The position numbers and the translations under genes were made by a program. Below, one piece after another: positions 31,616-38,822 of a stretch of 64,000 nucleotides of DNA. Below the pieces are notes generated by a model. That model saw only the letters and a program-made list of their open reading frames with translations. It had not been told where the DNA came from and did not search any database. The stretch lies in contig JBGPTF010000006.1 of NCBI GenBank assembly GCA_041490445.1, forward strand, positions 1-64,000. The letters are read 5' to 3'. Position 1 is the first letter of the stretch, and the number at the start of each line of letters is the position of its first letter. Source of the DNA: JBGPTF01 sp041490445 (lineage in GTDB: Bacteria; Acidobacteriota; Terriglobia; Acidiferrales; UBA7541).

Positions 31616-32566
31616 TTGACCGCACGCCTCCTGAACGGCAACGCCATCCGCGACCAGATCTATTCCGAATTGCAGGGTGATATCGCTTCGCTGGGCGCCT
31701 CCGGCATCCGCCCGGGGCTTGCCGCAGTGCTGGTCGGCGACAATCCCGCTTCGCAGCTTTACGTGAAGAGCAAGATCGCCGCGTGCGAAAAGCTGGGACT
31801 CGCCAGTTTCCGCCTCAGCCCGCCGCCGACCATCACGACGCAGGAATTGCTTGCCGTGGTGGATGAATTGAACCGCCGCGACGACGTGGACGGAATCCTG
31901 GTGCAGATGCCGCTGCCGCCGCAGGTGGATGCGAAGAAGATTCTCGAAGCGGTGGACCCGGCGAAGGATGTGGATGGCTTTCACCCGGTGAACGTCGGCA
32001 AGCTGGTCGCCGGCCGGCCGGGGCTGGTGGCGTGCACGCCCGCCGGCGTGATGGAGATTCTGCGCCGCAGCGAGATCCCGATCGAAGGGGCGAATGCGGT
32101 GGTGATGGGCCGCAGCGACATCGTGGGCAAGCCGATGGCGCTGCTGCTGATCCACGCGAACGCCACCGTAACGGTCTGCCATTCGAAGACGCGCGATCTG
32201 CCGGGGATCGTCCGGCGCGCCGACATCGTGGTGGCGGCAATGGGCCGCGCCGCGATGGTCACCACGGACTACATCCGGCCGGGGGCGACGGTGATCGACG
32301 TGGGACAGAATGTGATCAAGGATGCGGCGCAGGCCGAGAAGATTTTCGCAAATTTTCCGGACAAGATCGCGTCGTTTCGCGCGAAAGGCAATGTGCTGGT
32401 GGGCGACGTGCATCCGGACGTGGTCAACGTGGCCGGCGCGTTCACGCCGGTGCCGGGCGGCGTAGGGCCGCTGACGATCGCGATGCTGATGAGCAACACG
32501 GTGAAGGCGGCGCGACTGCGTCGCGGGGTTCCCTCGGGGCAGCCCGCCCCTGCCGGCCGGGTTTGA
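31616..32566 (+). CDS. folD: Bifunctional methylenetetrahydrofolate dehydrogenase/cyclohydrolase
   Basis: 316 residues. Interconverts 5,10-methylene-, methenyl- and 10-formyl-tetrahydrofolate using NADP, supplying one-carbon units in the cytoplasm. VGDNPASQLYVKSK holds the catalytic Y49...K53 pair; GILVQMPLP, KDVDGFHPVN, the nucleotide-binding VVMGRSDIVGKPMA and the closing GDVHPDVV...TPVPGGVGPLTIAML are family signatures. Somewhat longer than usual (about 285-300) because of a Pro/Arg tail. Starts at TTG (31616); the ATG five bases earlier meets an immediate stop. coaE begins on its stop codon. Confidence 0.95.
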   Translation: MTARLLNGNAIRDQIYSELQGDIASLGASGIRPGLAAVLVGDNPASQLYVKSKIAACEKLGLASFRLSPPPTITTQELLAVVDELNRRDDVDGILVQMPLPPQVDAKKILEAVDPAKDVDGFHPVNVGKLVAGRPGLVACTPAGVMEILRRSEIPIEGANAVVMGRSDIVGKPMALLLIHANATVTVCHSKTRDLPGIVRRADIVVAAMGRAAMVTTDYIRPGATVIDVGQNVIKDAAQAEKIFANFPDKIASFRAKGNVLVGDVHPDVVNVAGAFTPVPGGVGPLTIAMLMSNTVKAARLRRGVPSGQPAPAGRV

Positions 32567-33171
32567 TGCTGCGCGTCGGATTGACCGGCGGCATCGCCTG
32601 CGGCAAGACGACCGTGGCTGCCATGCTCCGCGAACTCGGGTGCACCGTGATTGACGCCGACGCGCTGGCGCACGAATTGATCGAGCCGGGCAGGACGGCC
32701 AACGCGGAAGTGATCCGGGAATTCGGCCAAGGGATCGTGGACGCCAACGGAATAATCAACCGCGCGCGGCTCGGCGAAATTGTTTTTGCGGACGCGAACA
32801 AGCTGGCGCGGCTGAACCAGATTCTTCACCCGCGCGTCATTGCGGAAACGGAGCGAATGCTTGTAGAGCTCGACCGCCCCGGAGGCCCGGCGGTGGCCGT
32901 GGTGGAAGCGGCGTTGCTTATCGAAGCCAACGCGCACAAGGGGTTCGACCGGCTGGTGGTCGCCTGGTGCCGACCTGCGCAGCAACGCGAGCGCCTGGTC
33001 GAGCGGGGCATGAGCGCCGAAGAGGCCGAGCGGCGCATTGCCGCGCAGATGCCGATCGAGCAGAAGCGGCGCCTGGCGACGGATGAAATTGATTGCTCCG
33101 GCACGCTGGAAGGGACGCGCAAACAGGTGGAACAACTCGCGGGCAAATTGCTGAAGCTCGCCGCTGCGTGA
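32566..33171 (+). CDS. coaE: Dephospho-CoA kinase
   Basis: 201 residues; catalyses the last step of coenzyme A synthesis, phosphorylating the 3'-hydroxyl of dephospho-CoA. P-loop GLTGGIACGKTT (5-16), the conserved DADALAHELIEPG, LHPRV, VVEAALLIEA and the lid RGMSAEEAERRIAAQM are present. The ATG shares its A with the folD stop (TGATG), so the genes are coupled. Length is normal. Confidence 0.95.
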   Translation: MLRVGLTGGIACGKTTVAAMLRELGCTVIDADALAHELIEPGRTANAEVIREFGQGIVDANGIINRARLGEIVFADANKLARLNQILHPRVIAETERMLVELDRPGGPAVAVVEAALLIEANAHKGFDRLVVAWCRPAQQRERLVERGMSAEEAERRIAAQMPIEQKRRLATDEIDCSGTLEGTRKQVEQLAGKLLKLAAA

Positions 33172-33267
33172 GGTAACTTTTCCTGCGGCAGCGCGTCTGA
33201 AGCACTAGCAGGGCACGAGAGCCGGGTTTCTTGCACGCGGGAATCGAATCGGGAAGAGGTTAGAGCG

Positions 33268-34407
33268 ATGGAATCCGAACAGCACGCACGAAGGCTTGTC
33301 CGTTTGCTGGCGCTGGGGCTGATCATCGGGCTCGGCGCGTATTGGGCCGGCAGCCGCTGGGGCCAGCGCGTGCCCAGCGCCGTCCAGGCGCTGCCCCCTG
33401 CCGCGGACAACGAAGCCGGGATGACGCCCGACGAATTGACGAACGTGCGCATTTACCGGCAGGCGGCGCCGGCGGTGGCGAACATCGTCACGCGCGCCGT
33501 GGAGTACGATTTTTTTTACAACCCGGTGCCGGTGGAAGGCGCGGGGTCGGGCTTCTTGATCGACGGCGACGGGCACGTGCTGACGAATTATCACGTGGTG
33601 CAAGGCGCGCAGAATATCGAAGTGACGCTGGGCGACCAGAGCCGCTACCGCGCGAAATTTCTCGGCGCTGACGAGCGAAACGACATCGCGCTGCTGAAGA
33701 TCGAGCCACGCAGCGGCAAATTTTCGTTTCTGCCGATCGGCGATTCGCGCTCGCTCGAGGTGGGCCAGCGCGTCCTGGCCATCGGCAATCCTTTTGGCTT
33801 CCAGAGCACGCTGACCACCGGCGTCGTCAGCGCGCTGGGGCGGACGGTGCAGACCGGGCAGAGCACGTTTATCGACGAAGCGATTCAGACCGACGCCGCA
33901 ATCAATCACGGCAATTCGGGCGGCCCGCTGCTGAACACGCGCGGCCAGGTGATCGGCATCAACACGGCCTTCTTTACGCCGAGCGGGACGCCGTCGGGCA
34001 TCGGCTTCGCCATTCCCATCAATACGGCCAAGCGAGTGGCCGAAGACTTGATTACGCAGGGACGCGTGCGGCGCGCATCGCTCGGGTTTGAAGGCCGGCC
34101 GATCTGGCCCGGCCTGGCCGAGGCGCTCGACCTGCCGGTTTCCGAAGGCGTGATGGTCGAGCGTGTGACGCCGGGAGGCCCGGCGGAAGCAGCGGGCGTC
34201 CGCGGCGGCAACCGCACGGTGATGGCCGGCTTGCAGGAGTTGCGGGTCGGCGGCGACGTGGTGGTGGCGCTGGACGGCAAGAAAATCGCGAACCAGGTGG
34301 ATCTGAATATTCTGCTGAACCGCATGCAGCCGGGCAACACGGTAACGCTGACGGTCTACCGCGGGAAGCAGAAGATGGATGTGCGCGTCACGCTCGGTGA
34401 GCACTGA
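33268..34407 (+). CDS. HtrA/DegP-type serine protease with one PDZ domain
   Basis: 379 residues. An N-terminal helix (about 10-27) anchors or exports it to the periplasm. The trypsin-like domain has the catalytic triad H109 (LTNYHVV), D139 (RNDIALL) and S217 (GNSGGPLL). A single PDZ domain (about 275-375) with EGVMVERVTPGGPAEAAGV and GDVVVALDGKKI follows, as in DegS-type proteases rather than two-PDZ DegP. Likely role is periplasmic protein quality control or regulated proteolysis. GAGG precedes the ATG. Downstream gene is convergent, so it ends the folD-coaE-protease group. Confidence 0.92.
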   Translation: MESEQHARRLVRLLALGLIIGLGAYWAGSRWGQRVPSAVQALPPAADNEAGMTPDELTNVRIYRQAAPAVANIVTRAVEYDFFYNPVPVEGAGSGFLIDGDGHVLTNYHVVQGAQNIEVTLGDQSRYRAKFLGADERNDIALLKIEPRSGKFSFLPIGDSRSLEVGQRVLAIGNPFGFQSTLTTGVVSALGRTVQTGQSTFIDEAIQTDAAINHGNSGGPLLNTRGQVIGINTAFFTPSGTPSGIGFAIPINTAKRVAEDLITQGRVRRASLGFEGRPIWPGLAEALDLPVSEGVMVERVTPGGPAEAAGVRGGNRTVMAGLQELRVGGDVVVALDGKKIANQVDLNILLNRMQPGNTVTLTVYRGKQKMDVRVTLGEH

Positions 34408-34413
34408 TCGCGG

Positions 34414-35097
34414 TCAGGCGTTGCATTCGGCGCGGATGCGCTCACGCTCCGCTTCCGTAATTTGGAACCACGATTCGGCGATGTCACGTACGCGCTCGAG
34501 CGTCGCCTGCATCTCGGCGTGCTTCTTCTCCATCTGCTCGCGATCCGCATCCGGGGGAACGTAAATCACGGGGCCCATCACCATCACCGCGCGGGAAAAC
34601 GGATACGGAATCTGAAACAGGTCCCAGCTCTTTTCAAACGTACAGGCACTCTCGAATCCGACGTGAAAGGTGACGATGGGATTTCCCGTCCTGCGGGCGA
34701 GCATCACCGGGCCGGGCTTCGCCACATAGCGCGGGCCACGCGGGCCGTCAATGGTGAAGGCGACATCGCGGCCTTCTTCAAGACGCCGCGCCATGTTCAC
34801 CAGGCCTTTCAATCCGCCGCGCGTCGAGCTGCCCTGCGCCGTGCCGAAACCCAGCCGCTCGATCACGCGGCGCGTCCACTGGCCGTCGAAGTTCGTCGTG
34901 TTCATCACCACCACGCCGCGGCCGCGCCAGTACCACACCCCGCCAAAAATCGAACGATGCCAGAACGAGCCGATGCAGCGTTTGCCGGCGTCGTAGACGC
35001 GCTGCATGTGCGGATAGCCGACGACTTCAAAGCGCAGCGTCGGCCCGATGAGACGGATCAGCCAGTACACCACCGAGGCGATGACGGGAATCTGCAT
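34414..35097 (-). CDS. DUF374 lysophospholipid acyltransferase-like protein
   Basis: 227 residues from the ATG at 35097. The family motifs are clear: IGSFWHRSIF (acyltransferase His), the NTTNFDGQWTRRVIERLGF segment, AQGSSTRGG and AFTIDGPRGPRYVAKPG. DUF374 proteins resemble LpxL/PlsC acyltransferases and are thought to acylate a lipid A-like or other lipid; the substrate is not known. An N-terminal hydrophobic segment (IPVIASVVYWLIRLI) suits the inner membrane. A GTG at 35193 would add 32 residues; it stands 8 nt after a TATACT box, so a leaderless message from there is possible. The open frame runs on to 36180 but the extension is antisense to the neighbour. Confidence 0.85.
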   Translation of the reverse strand: MQIPVIASVVYWLIRLIGPTLRFEVVGYPHMQRVYDAGKRCIGSFWHRSIFGGVWYWRGRGVVVMNTTNFDGQWTRRVIERLGFGTAQGSSTRGGLKGLVNMARRLEEGRDVAFTIDGPRGPRYVAKPGPVMLARRTGNPIVTFHVGFESACTFEKSWDLFQIPYPFSRAVMVMGPVIYVPPDADREQMEKKHAEMQATLERVRDIAESWFQITEAERERIRAECNA

Positions 35098-35201
35098 CCG
35101 CCGCCAGCGAGAGTACTCGGGCAGGCGCGTGTCGTAATGGACGTTGAGGCTCTCGTCCTCGCGGTCGATCTCGGCTGCAGCGGGGTTGTGCACTGTCGTA
35201 T

Positions 35202-35207
35202 AGTATA
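35202..35207 (-). promoter_or_regulatory. Candidate -10 box of the DUF374 gene
   Basis: TATACT on the minus strand, within TATACTATAC; no clear -35 box. Transcription would begin at or next to the GTG at 35193. Confidence 0.35.
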
Positions 35208-35226
35208 GGCGAAGCGCAGCCGCCAG

Positions 35227-36354
35227 ATGCTCGCACGACTCCAAAACGTGCGTTGCCGCGCCGGTGTATGTTTCCGCCGCGCCGTTCCGGGTTCCCTGCT
35301 CCTTATAGTCCTCGTGCTGCCGCGGCTCGCGGCCGCCCAAGCCCCTCCCTCGACGATCGCCCGCGTCACCGGGGACGACATTTCCGTTTCCGGGCCGGGC
35401 GGCACGGTATCTCCCCAGGATTCGTGGACGATTTACCTCTCGAGTGGCAGCGAAATCACGGTGCATGCGGGGCAGGCCCGCATCGAATTCGTGAACGGCG
35501 GCGTGATCGGCGTCTGCGGCCCCGCCAAGCTGAAGCTGCTGGAATCTTCCGGTGCGTTCACCCTGGCGATGGATTTCGGCCGGCTGCACATCCTGCTCGA
35601 CAACGCCACACCGCTGGTGATCTACACGCCGATGATGGTTGCCGTGCCGCTGGCAATCAGCGAGGCGTCGCGCGAGGCGACCCTGGGGCTCGAGGCGGAT
35701 GGCTCGATGTGCGTCCGCGCGACCCGCGGAGGAGTCCGGCTGCAGCAGCAGTTTACCGGCGAAACGCTGGTCGTCCCGGAGCCGCAGGAAATGCTTTTGA
35801 GCGGCGGGCAATTGCATCCCGTTCCCGGCGCGGCAGGAACATGCCAGTGCGGAGTCCTGCCGGCGCGAGCGATTGTGCCGGCCGTGCCGAAGGCCCGCAC
35901 GGAAAAAACGGCGGAGAAGGTTGCGCCGCCGAGCGAGCCGCCCGCGAAGAAACCGGCGACGGTTGCGAGAGAATACAGCGTGCCCGCGAAACCGGCTGAG
36001 TCGAAGCCCTCGGAGAAGAAACCGGTGCAGAGTCATCCGGCCACGGAGGCGTCGCTGTGGAAAGTGGTGATGCCCTCGTTGGTCTTCGATGCGTCGTCGC
36101 CGGACGCGCAGCGCGACCCAAACCCCGACACGATCTTGCTGGTGCGCGAGGTTCGCGTGGAGCCGGACTGGGTTTTTCACGGCCGCGTCGAAGCGCGCGA
36201 GGATGCATTACCGGTTGTCGCGACGCCGAAGCCCGCCGGGAATGCCGCTCAGCCAAAGCCGCCAAAAAAGAACGACACGGGCGGAATCAAAGGATTCTTC
36301 CGAAGAATCTTCGGGGGCGGGGCGCCCTGCGCAGGCGCCGGCTGCCCGACGTAA
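35227..36354 (+). CDS. Exported FecR-like protein
   Basis: 375 residues. A signal peptide (about 18-38: PGSLLLIVLVLPRLAAAQA) is followed by a FecR-like beta domain (about 50-200): DSWTIYLSSGSEITVHAGQA, ARIEFVNGGVIGVCGPAKL, LLESSGAFTLAMDFGRL. From about 215 the chain becomes Lys/Pro/Glu-rich and disordered, then ends in a short basic Cys-containing tail. No sigma factor or anti-sigma partner is nearby. Divergent from the acyltransferase, convergent with the ETF-quinone oxidoreductase (16 bp apart). Function unknown; an envelope protein is likely. Confidence 0.7.
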   Translation: MLARLQNVRCRAGVCFRRAVPGSLLLIVLVLPRLAAAQAPPSTIARVTGDDISVSGPGGTVSPQDSWTIYLSSGSEITVHAGQARIEFVNGGVIGVCGPAKLKLLESSGAFTLAMDFGRLHILLDNATPLVIYTPMMVAVPLAISEASREATLGLEADGSMCVRATRGGVRLQQQFTGETLVVPEPQEMLLSGGQLHPVPGAAGTCQCGVLPARAIVPAVPKARTEKTAEKVAPPSEPPAKKPATVAREYSVPAKPAESKPSEKKPVQSHPATEASLWKVVMPSLVFDASSPDAQRDPNPDTILLVREVRVEPDWVFHGRVEAREDALPVVATPKPAGNAAQPKPPKKNDTGGIKGFFRRIFGGGAPCAGAGCPT

Positions 36355-36370
36355 TCGTTTTCCTGCTTAG

Positions 36371-38038
36371 CTACATGCCTTCGTAATTTGGTCCGCCGCC
36401 GCCTTCGGGCACAACCCAGTTGATGATCTGGTAGGGATCGGCGATGTCGCAGGTCTTGCAGTGGACGCAGTTCGAGGCGTTGATCTTCAACCGCGGCGCG
36501 CCTTTTTCCATTCCCATTTCGTAAACGGCTGCCGGACAAAAATACTGGCAGGGATTGCCGTACTCGCGGACGCAACGGTCCGAGCAAATACTCGGATCGG
36601 TGACGACCAGGTGGCACGGCTGATCTTCTTCATGGCGCGTGCCGGAATGATAGACGTCGGTGAGGCGATCGAACGTCAGCACGCCGTCGCCTTTGAAGCG
36701 ATTCGACTGGTCGACCAGTTCCGGTCCGCGATTCAGATTGCGGTATTCCTGATAGCCCGGCCGCGCGCGCATCGGATCAATCAAGCCACGACCGCCGGTA
36801 ACGAACTGCAGCGCCGTGTGCGCCATGCCGGCCCAGAAGCCGTGTTGAAATCCCTGATGGAAATTCCGCACCGCCCAGAGTTCTTTCCTGATCCAGCTTG
36901 ATTCGATTTTCTGCGGATAGGCGGCGAGCGTTTTCGCGGAAGTGTCTCCGGCGGCGACCGCTTCGTAAATCGTCTCCGCGGCGAGCATGCCGCTCTTGAT
37001 CGCGGTGTGAATGCCCTTCAGGCGCTGGGCGTTCAGCAGGCTCGCGGAATCGCCGGCGATCAAGCCGCCGTCCATGTAGCTCCGCGGCATCGAATACCAG
37101 CCGCCCGCGGGAATTGTTTTCGCGCCGTAACGGACCAGCCTTCCGCCTTCGATGATGCGGCGAACGAAGGGATGCGTCTTCAACTCTTGAAACGCGGCGT
37201 GCGGGTCGAACAACGGGTCGTGATATTCGAGGCCGACGACGAGGCCGAGCGAGACGCGGTTGTCGCGCAGGCCGTACACCCAGCCGCCGCCGTACATGCT
37301 GGAATCCAGCGGCCAGCCCATGGTGTGCGCCACGTATCCGGCGGCCACGCGCCCCGGCGGCACGTCCCACAGCTCTTTGATGCCCAGGGAATAGAGCTGC
37401 GGGTTCAGCCCGTCGAGCTTGAGGCGATTCACCGCGTCCTTCGTGAGCGAGCCGCGCGGGCCTTCCGCGAGCACGGTTACTTTGGCGCGCAGCTCGTAGC
37501 CGGGGGTGAAGTTGTCTTTCGGCTTGCCGTTCTTGTCCACACCCTTGTCTTCGGTGATGACGCCAGCGATGCCGTTGCGCTCGTAAAGAAGCTGGGCGCC
37601 GGCGAATTGCGTGAACACATTGATCCCCGTTTTCTCGACCAGCCCGCCAAGCCATTTCGCGAGTTTGCTGAGGGAGACAACGTAGTTCCCGTGATTCTGC
37701 AGGGGCGGCGGCGTGATCGGGAGTTTCCACGAGCTTCCCGAGGTCAGGAAATAGGCGGCATCATCCGTGACCGGAGAATCGAGCGGCGCGGATTTTTCAA
37801 AATCGGGCACCAATTCGCGCAGGCCGCGCGGGTCCATGATCGCGCCGGAAAGTTGGTGCGCACCCAGCTCGCGCGCTTTCTCGAGGACGTAGATATTTTC
37901 GGTCGAGATCGGAGGCGTGCGCCCGGCCTTCGTGTCCTGCTCGATCAATTGCGCCAGGCGCAGCGCGCAGGCGAGTCCCGCGGGGCCCGCGCCGACGATC
38001 AGAACATCGGCTTCGAGTTTTTCACGCTCGATCGGCAC
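36371..38038 (-). CDS. Electron-transfer flavoprotein:ubiquinone oxidoreductase
   Basis: 555 residues; passes electrons from ETF to the quinone pool at the membrane. FAD-binding VLIVGAGPAGLACALRLAQ at the N-terminus, GAHQLSGAIMDPRGL, LAEGPRGSLTKD, the quinone-side segment YSLGIKELWDVPP and GLIAGDSASLLNAQRLKGIH identify it; the C-terminus has the four cysteines for one 4Fe-4S cluster (CSDRC and NCVHCKTCDI region). Works with EtfAB encoded 3.4 kb away to drain acyl-CoA dehydrogenases. The GTG at 38038 lies 6 nt after an extended -10 box and lacks a ribosome site. Confidence 0.93.
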   Translation of the reverse strand: MPIEREKLEADVLIVGAGPAGLACALRLAQLIEQDTKAGRTPPISTENIYVLEKARELGAHQLSGAIMDPRGLRELVPDFEKSAPLDSPVTDDAAYFLTSGSSWKLPITPPPLQNHGNYVVSLSKLAKWLGGLVEKTGINVFTQFAGAQLLYERNGIAGVITEDKGVDKNGKPKDNFTPGYELRAKVTVLAEGPRGSLTKDAVNRLKLDGLNPQLYSLGIKELWDVPPGRVAAGYVAHTMGWPLDSSMYGGGWVYGLRDNRVSLGLVVGLEYHDPLFDPHAAFQELKTHPFVRRIIEGGRLVRYGAKTIPAGGWYSMPRSYMDGGLIAGDSASLLNAQRLKGIHTAIKSGMLAAETIYEAVAAGDTSAKTLAAYPQKIESSWIRKELWAVRNFHQGFQHGFWAGMAHTALQFVTGGRGLIDPMRARPGYQEYRNLNRGPELVDQSNRFKGDGVLTFDRLTDVYHSGTRHEEDQPCHLVVTDPSICSDRCVREYGNPCQYFCPAAVYEMGMEKGAPRLKINASNCVHCKTCDIADPYQIINWVVPEGGGGPNYEGM

Positions 38039-38044
38039 CGGGGT

Positions 38045-38053
38045 ATTCTAGCA
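38045..38053 (-). promoter_or_regulatory. Candidate extended -10 promoter of the ETF-quinone oxidoreductase gene
   Basis: TGC-TAGAAT on the minus strand, ending 6 nt before the GTG. Transcription would start at the GTG itself. Confidence 0.4.
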
Positions 38054-38144
38054 GAAGAGCTGGATGGTCTTGCGAAGTCGCGCCTTCCGTGTGGCAGGAA
38101 AGCGCCCTATTGGTCGAGGGAGTTTTCGGAGCGAGCGACTGGGT

Positions 38145-38771
38145 CTAAGTATTCCGTGCGATGGCGACGCGCACGCCCAAACCAACGAAGACAAGTCCGC
38201 TGGCGCGTTCGGCGATCCGCCAGCGGCCTCGAGAGCGAAACAGATTCCCGGCCACTCCCGCCACGCCAGCCACCGCCAGGTTGAGAAGAGTCCCAGAGAA
38301 GTTGAACCAGAGACCGAGCAAGGCCATCTGCGCCGCCACCGATCCGCGCGCCGGAGAAACGAATTGCGGCAAAAACGCGAGAAAAAACAGGGCGACCTTG
38401 GGATTCAGTACGTTGGTGATCATGCCCTGACGGAAAACTGCCGCGGAGCTTGCGGGCGCAGGCGCTTCGAGGGAGCGGTGGGAGCCGGGCCGCACCAACA
38501 GCCGGATTCCCAAGTAGATCAGATACCCTGCGCCTGCGTAGCGAACCAGATTGAACGCCAGCGGCGAAGAGCGCAACACCGCCGCCAGGCCGAATACAGC
38601 GGCGGACGTGTGCACGAAAATTCCCGCGCCGACGCCCAGTGCGGAGATGACCCCCGCCCGCCGGCCCTGTCCCATGCTCCGCGCGGCGATGTACATCATA
38701 TCGGGCCCGGGCGTGAGATTCAGAATCAGCGTCGCGATGGCAAAGGTGATGAAGCTGGTCAGGCTGATCAA
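38145..38771 (-). CDS. LysE/RhtB-family amino-acid exporter
   Basis: 208 residues, six predicted membrane helices. The opening FITFAIATLILNLTPGPDMM and GRRAGVISALGVGAGIFVHT are hallmark LysE/RhtB motifs, as are FRQGMITNVLNPKVALFFLA and FLPQFV in the middle. Exports amino acids such as threonine, homoserine lactone or lysine; the substrate cannot be told. Starts at TTG (38771) behind GGAGGGGA. Monocistronic, separated by about 100 bp from the ETF-quinone oxidoreductase. Confidence 0.9.
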   Translation of the reverse strand: MISLTSFITFAIATLILNLTPGPDMMYIAARSMGQGRRAGVISALGVGAGIFVHTSAAVFGLAAVLRSSPLAFNLVRYAGAGYLIYLGIRLLVRPGSHRSLEAPAPASSAAVFRQGMITNVLNPKVALFFLAFLPQFVSPARGSVAAQMALLGLWFNFSGTLLNLAVAGVAGVAGNLFRSRGRWRIAERASGLVFVGLGVRVAIARNT

Positions 38772-38822
38772 ATTCCCCTCCGCAAGCTAGACTGCTTCGT
38801 GCGGCGCTCCATGGCTTCGCAG

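Noticed and set aside
35098..36180. Upstream extension of the DUF374 acyltransferase frame to 36180.
   Set aside because: The extra 300 residues are antisense to the FecR-like gene and unlike any protein domain; homologues start near 35097.
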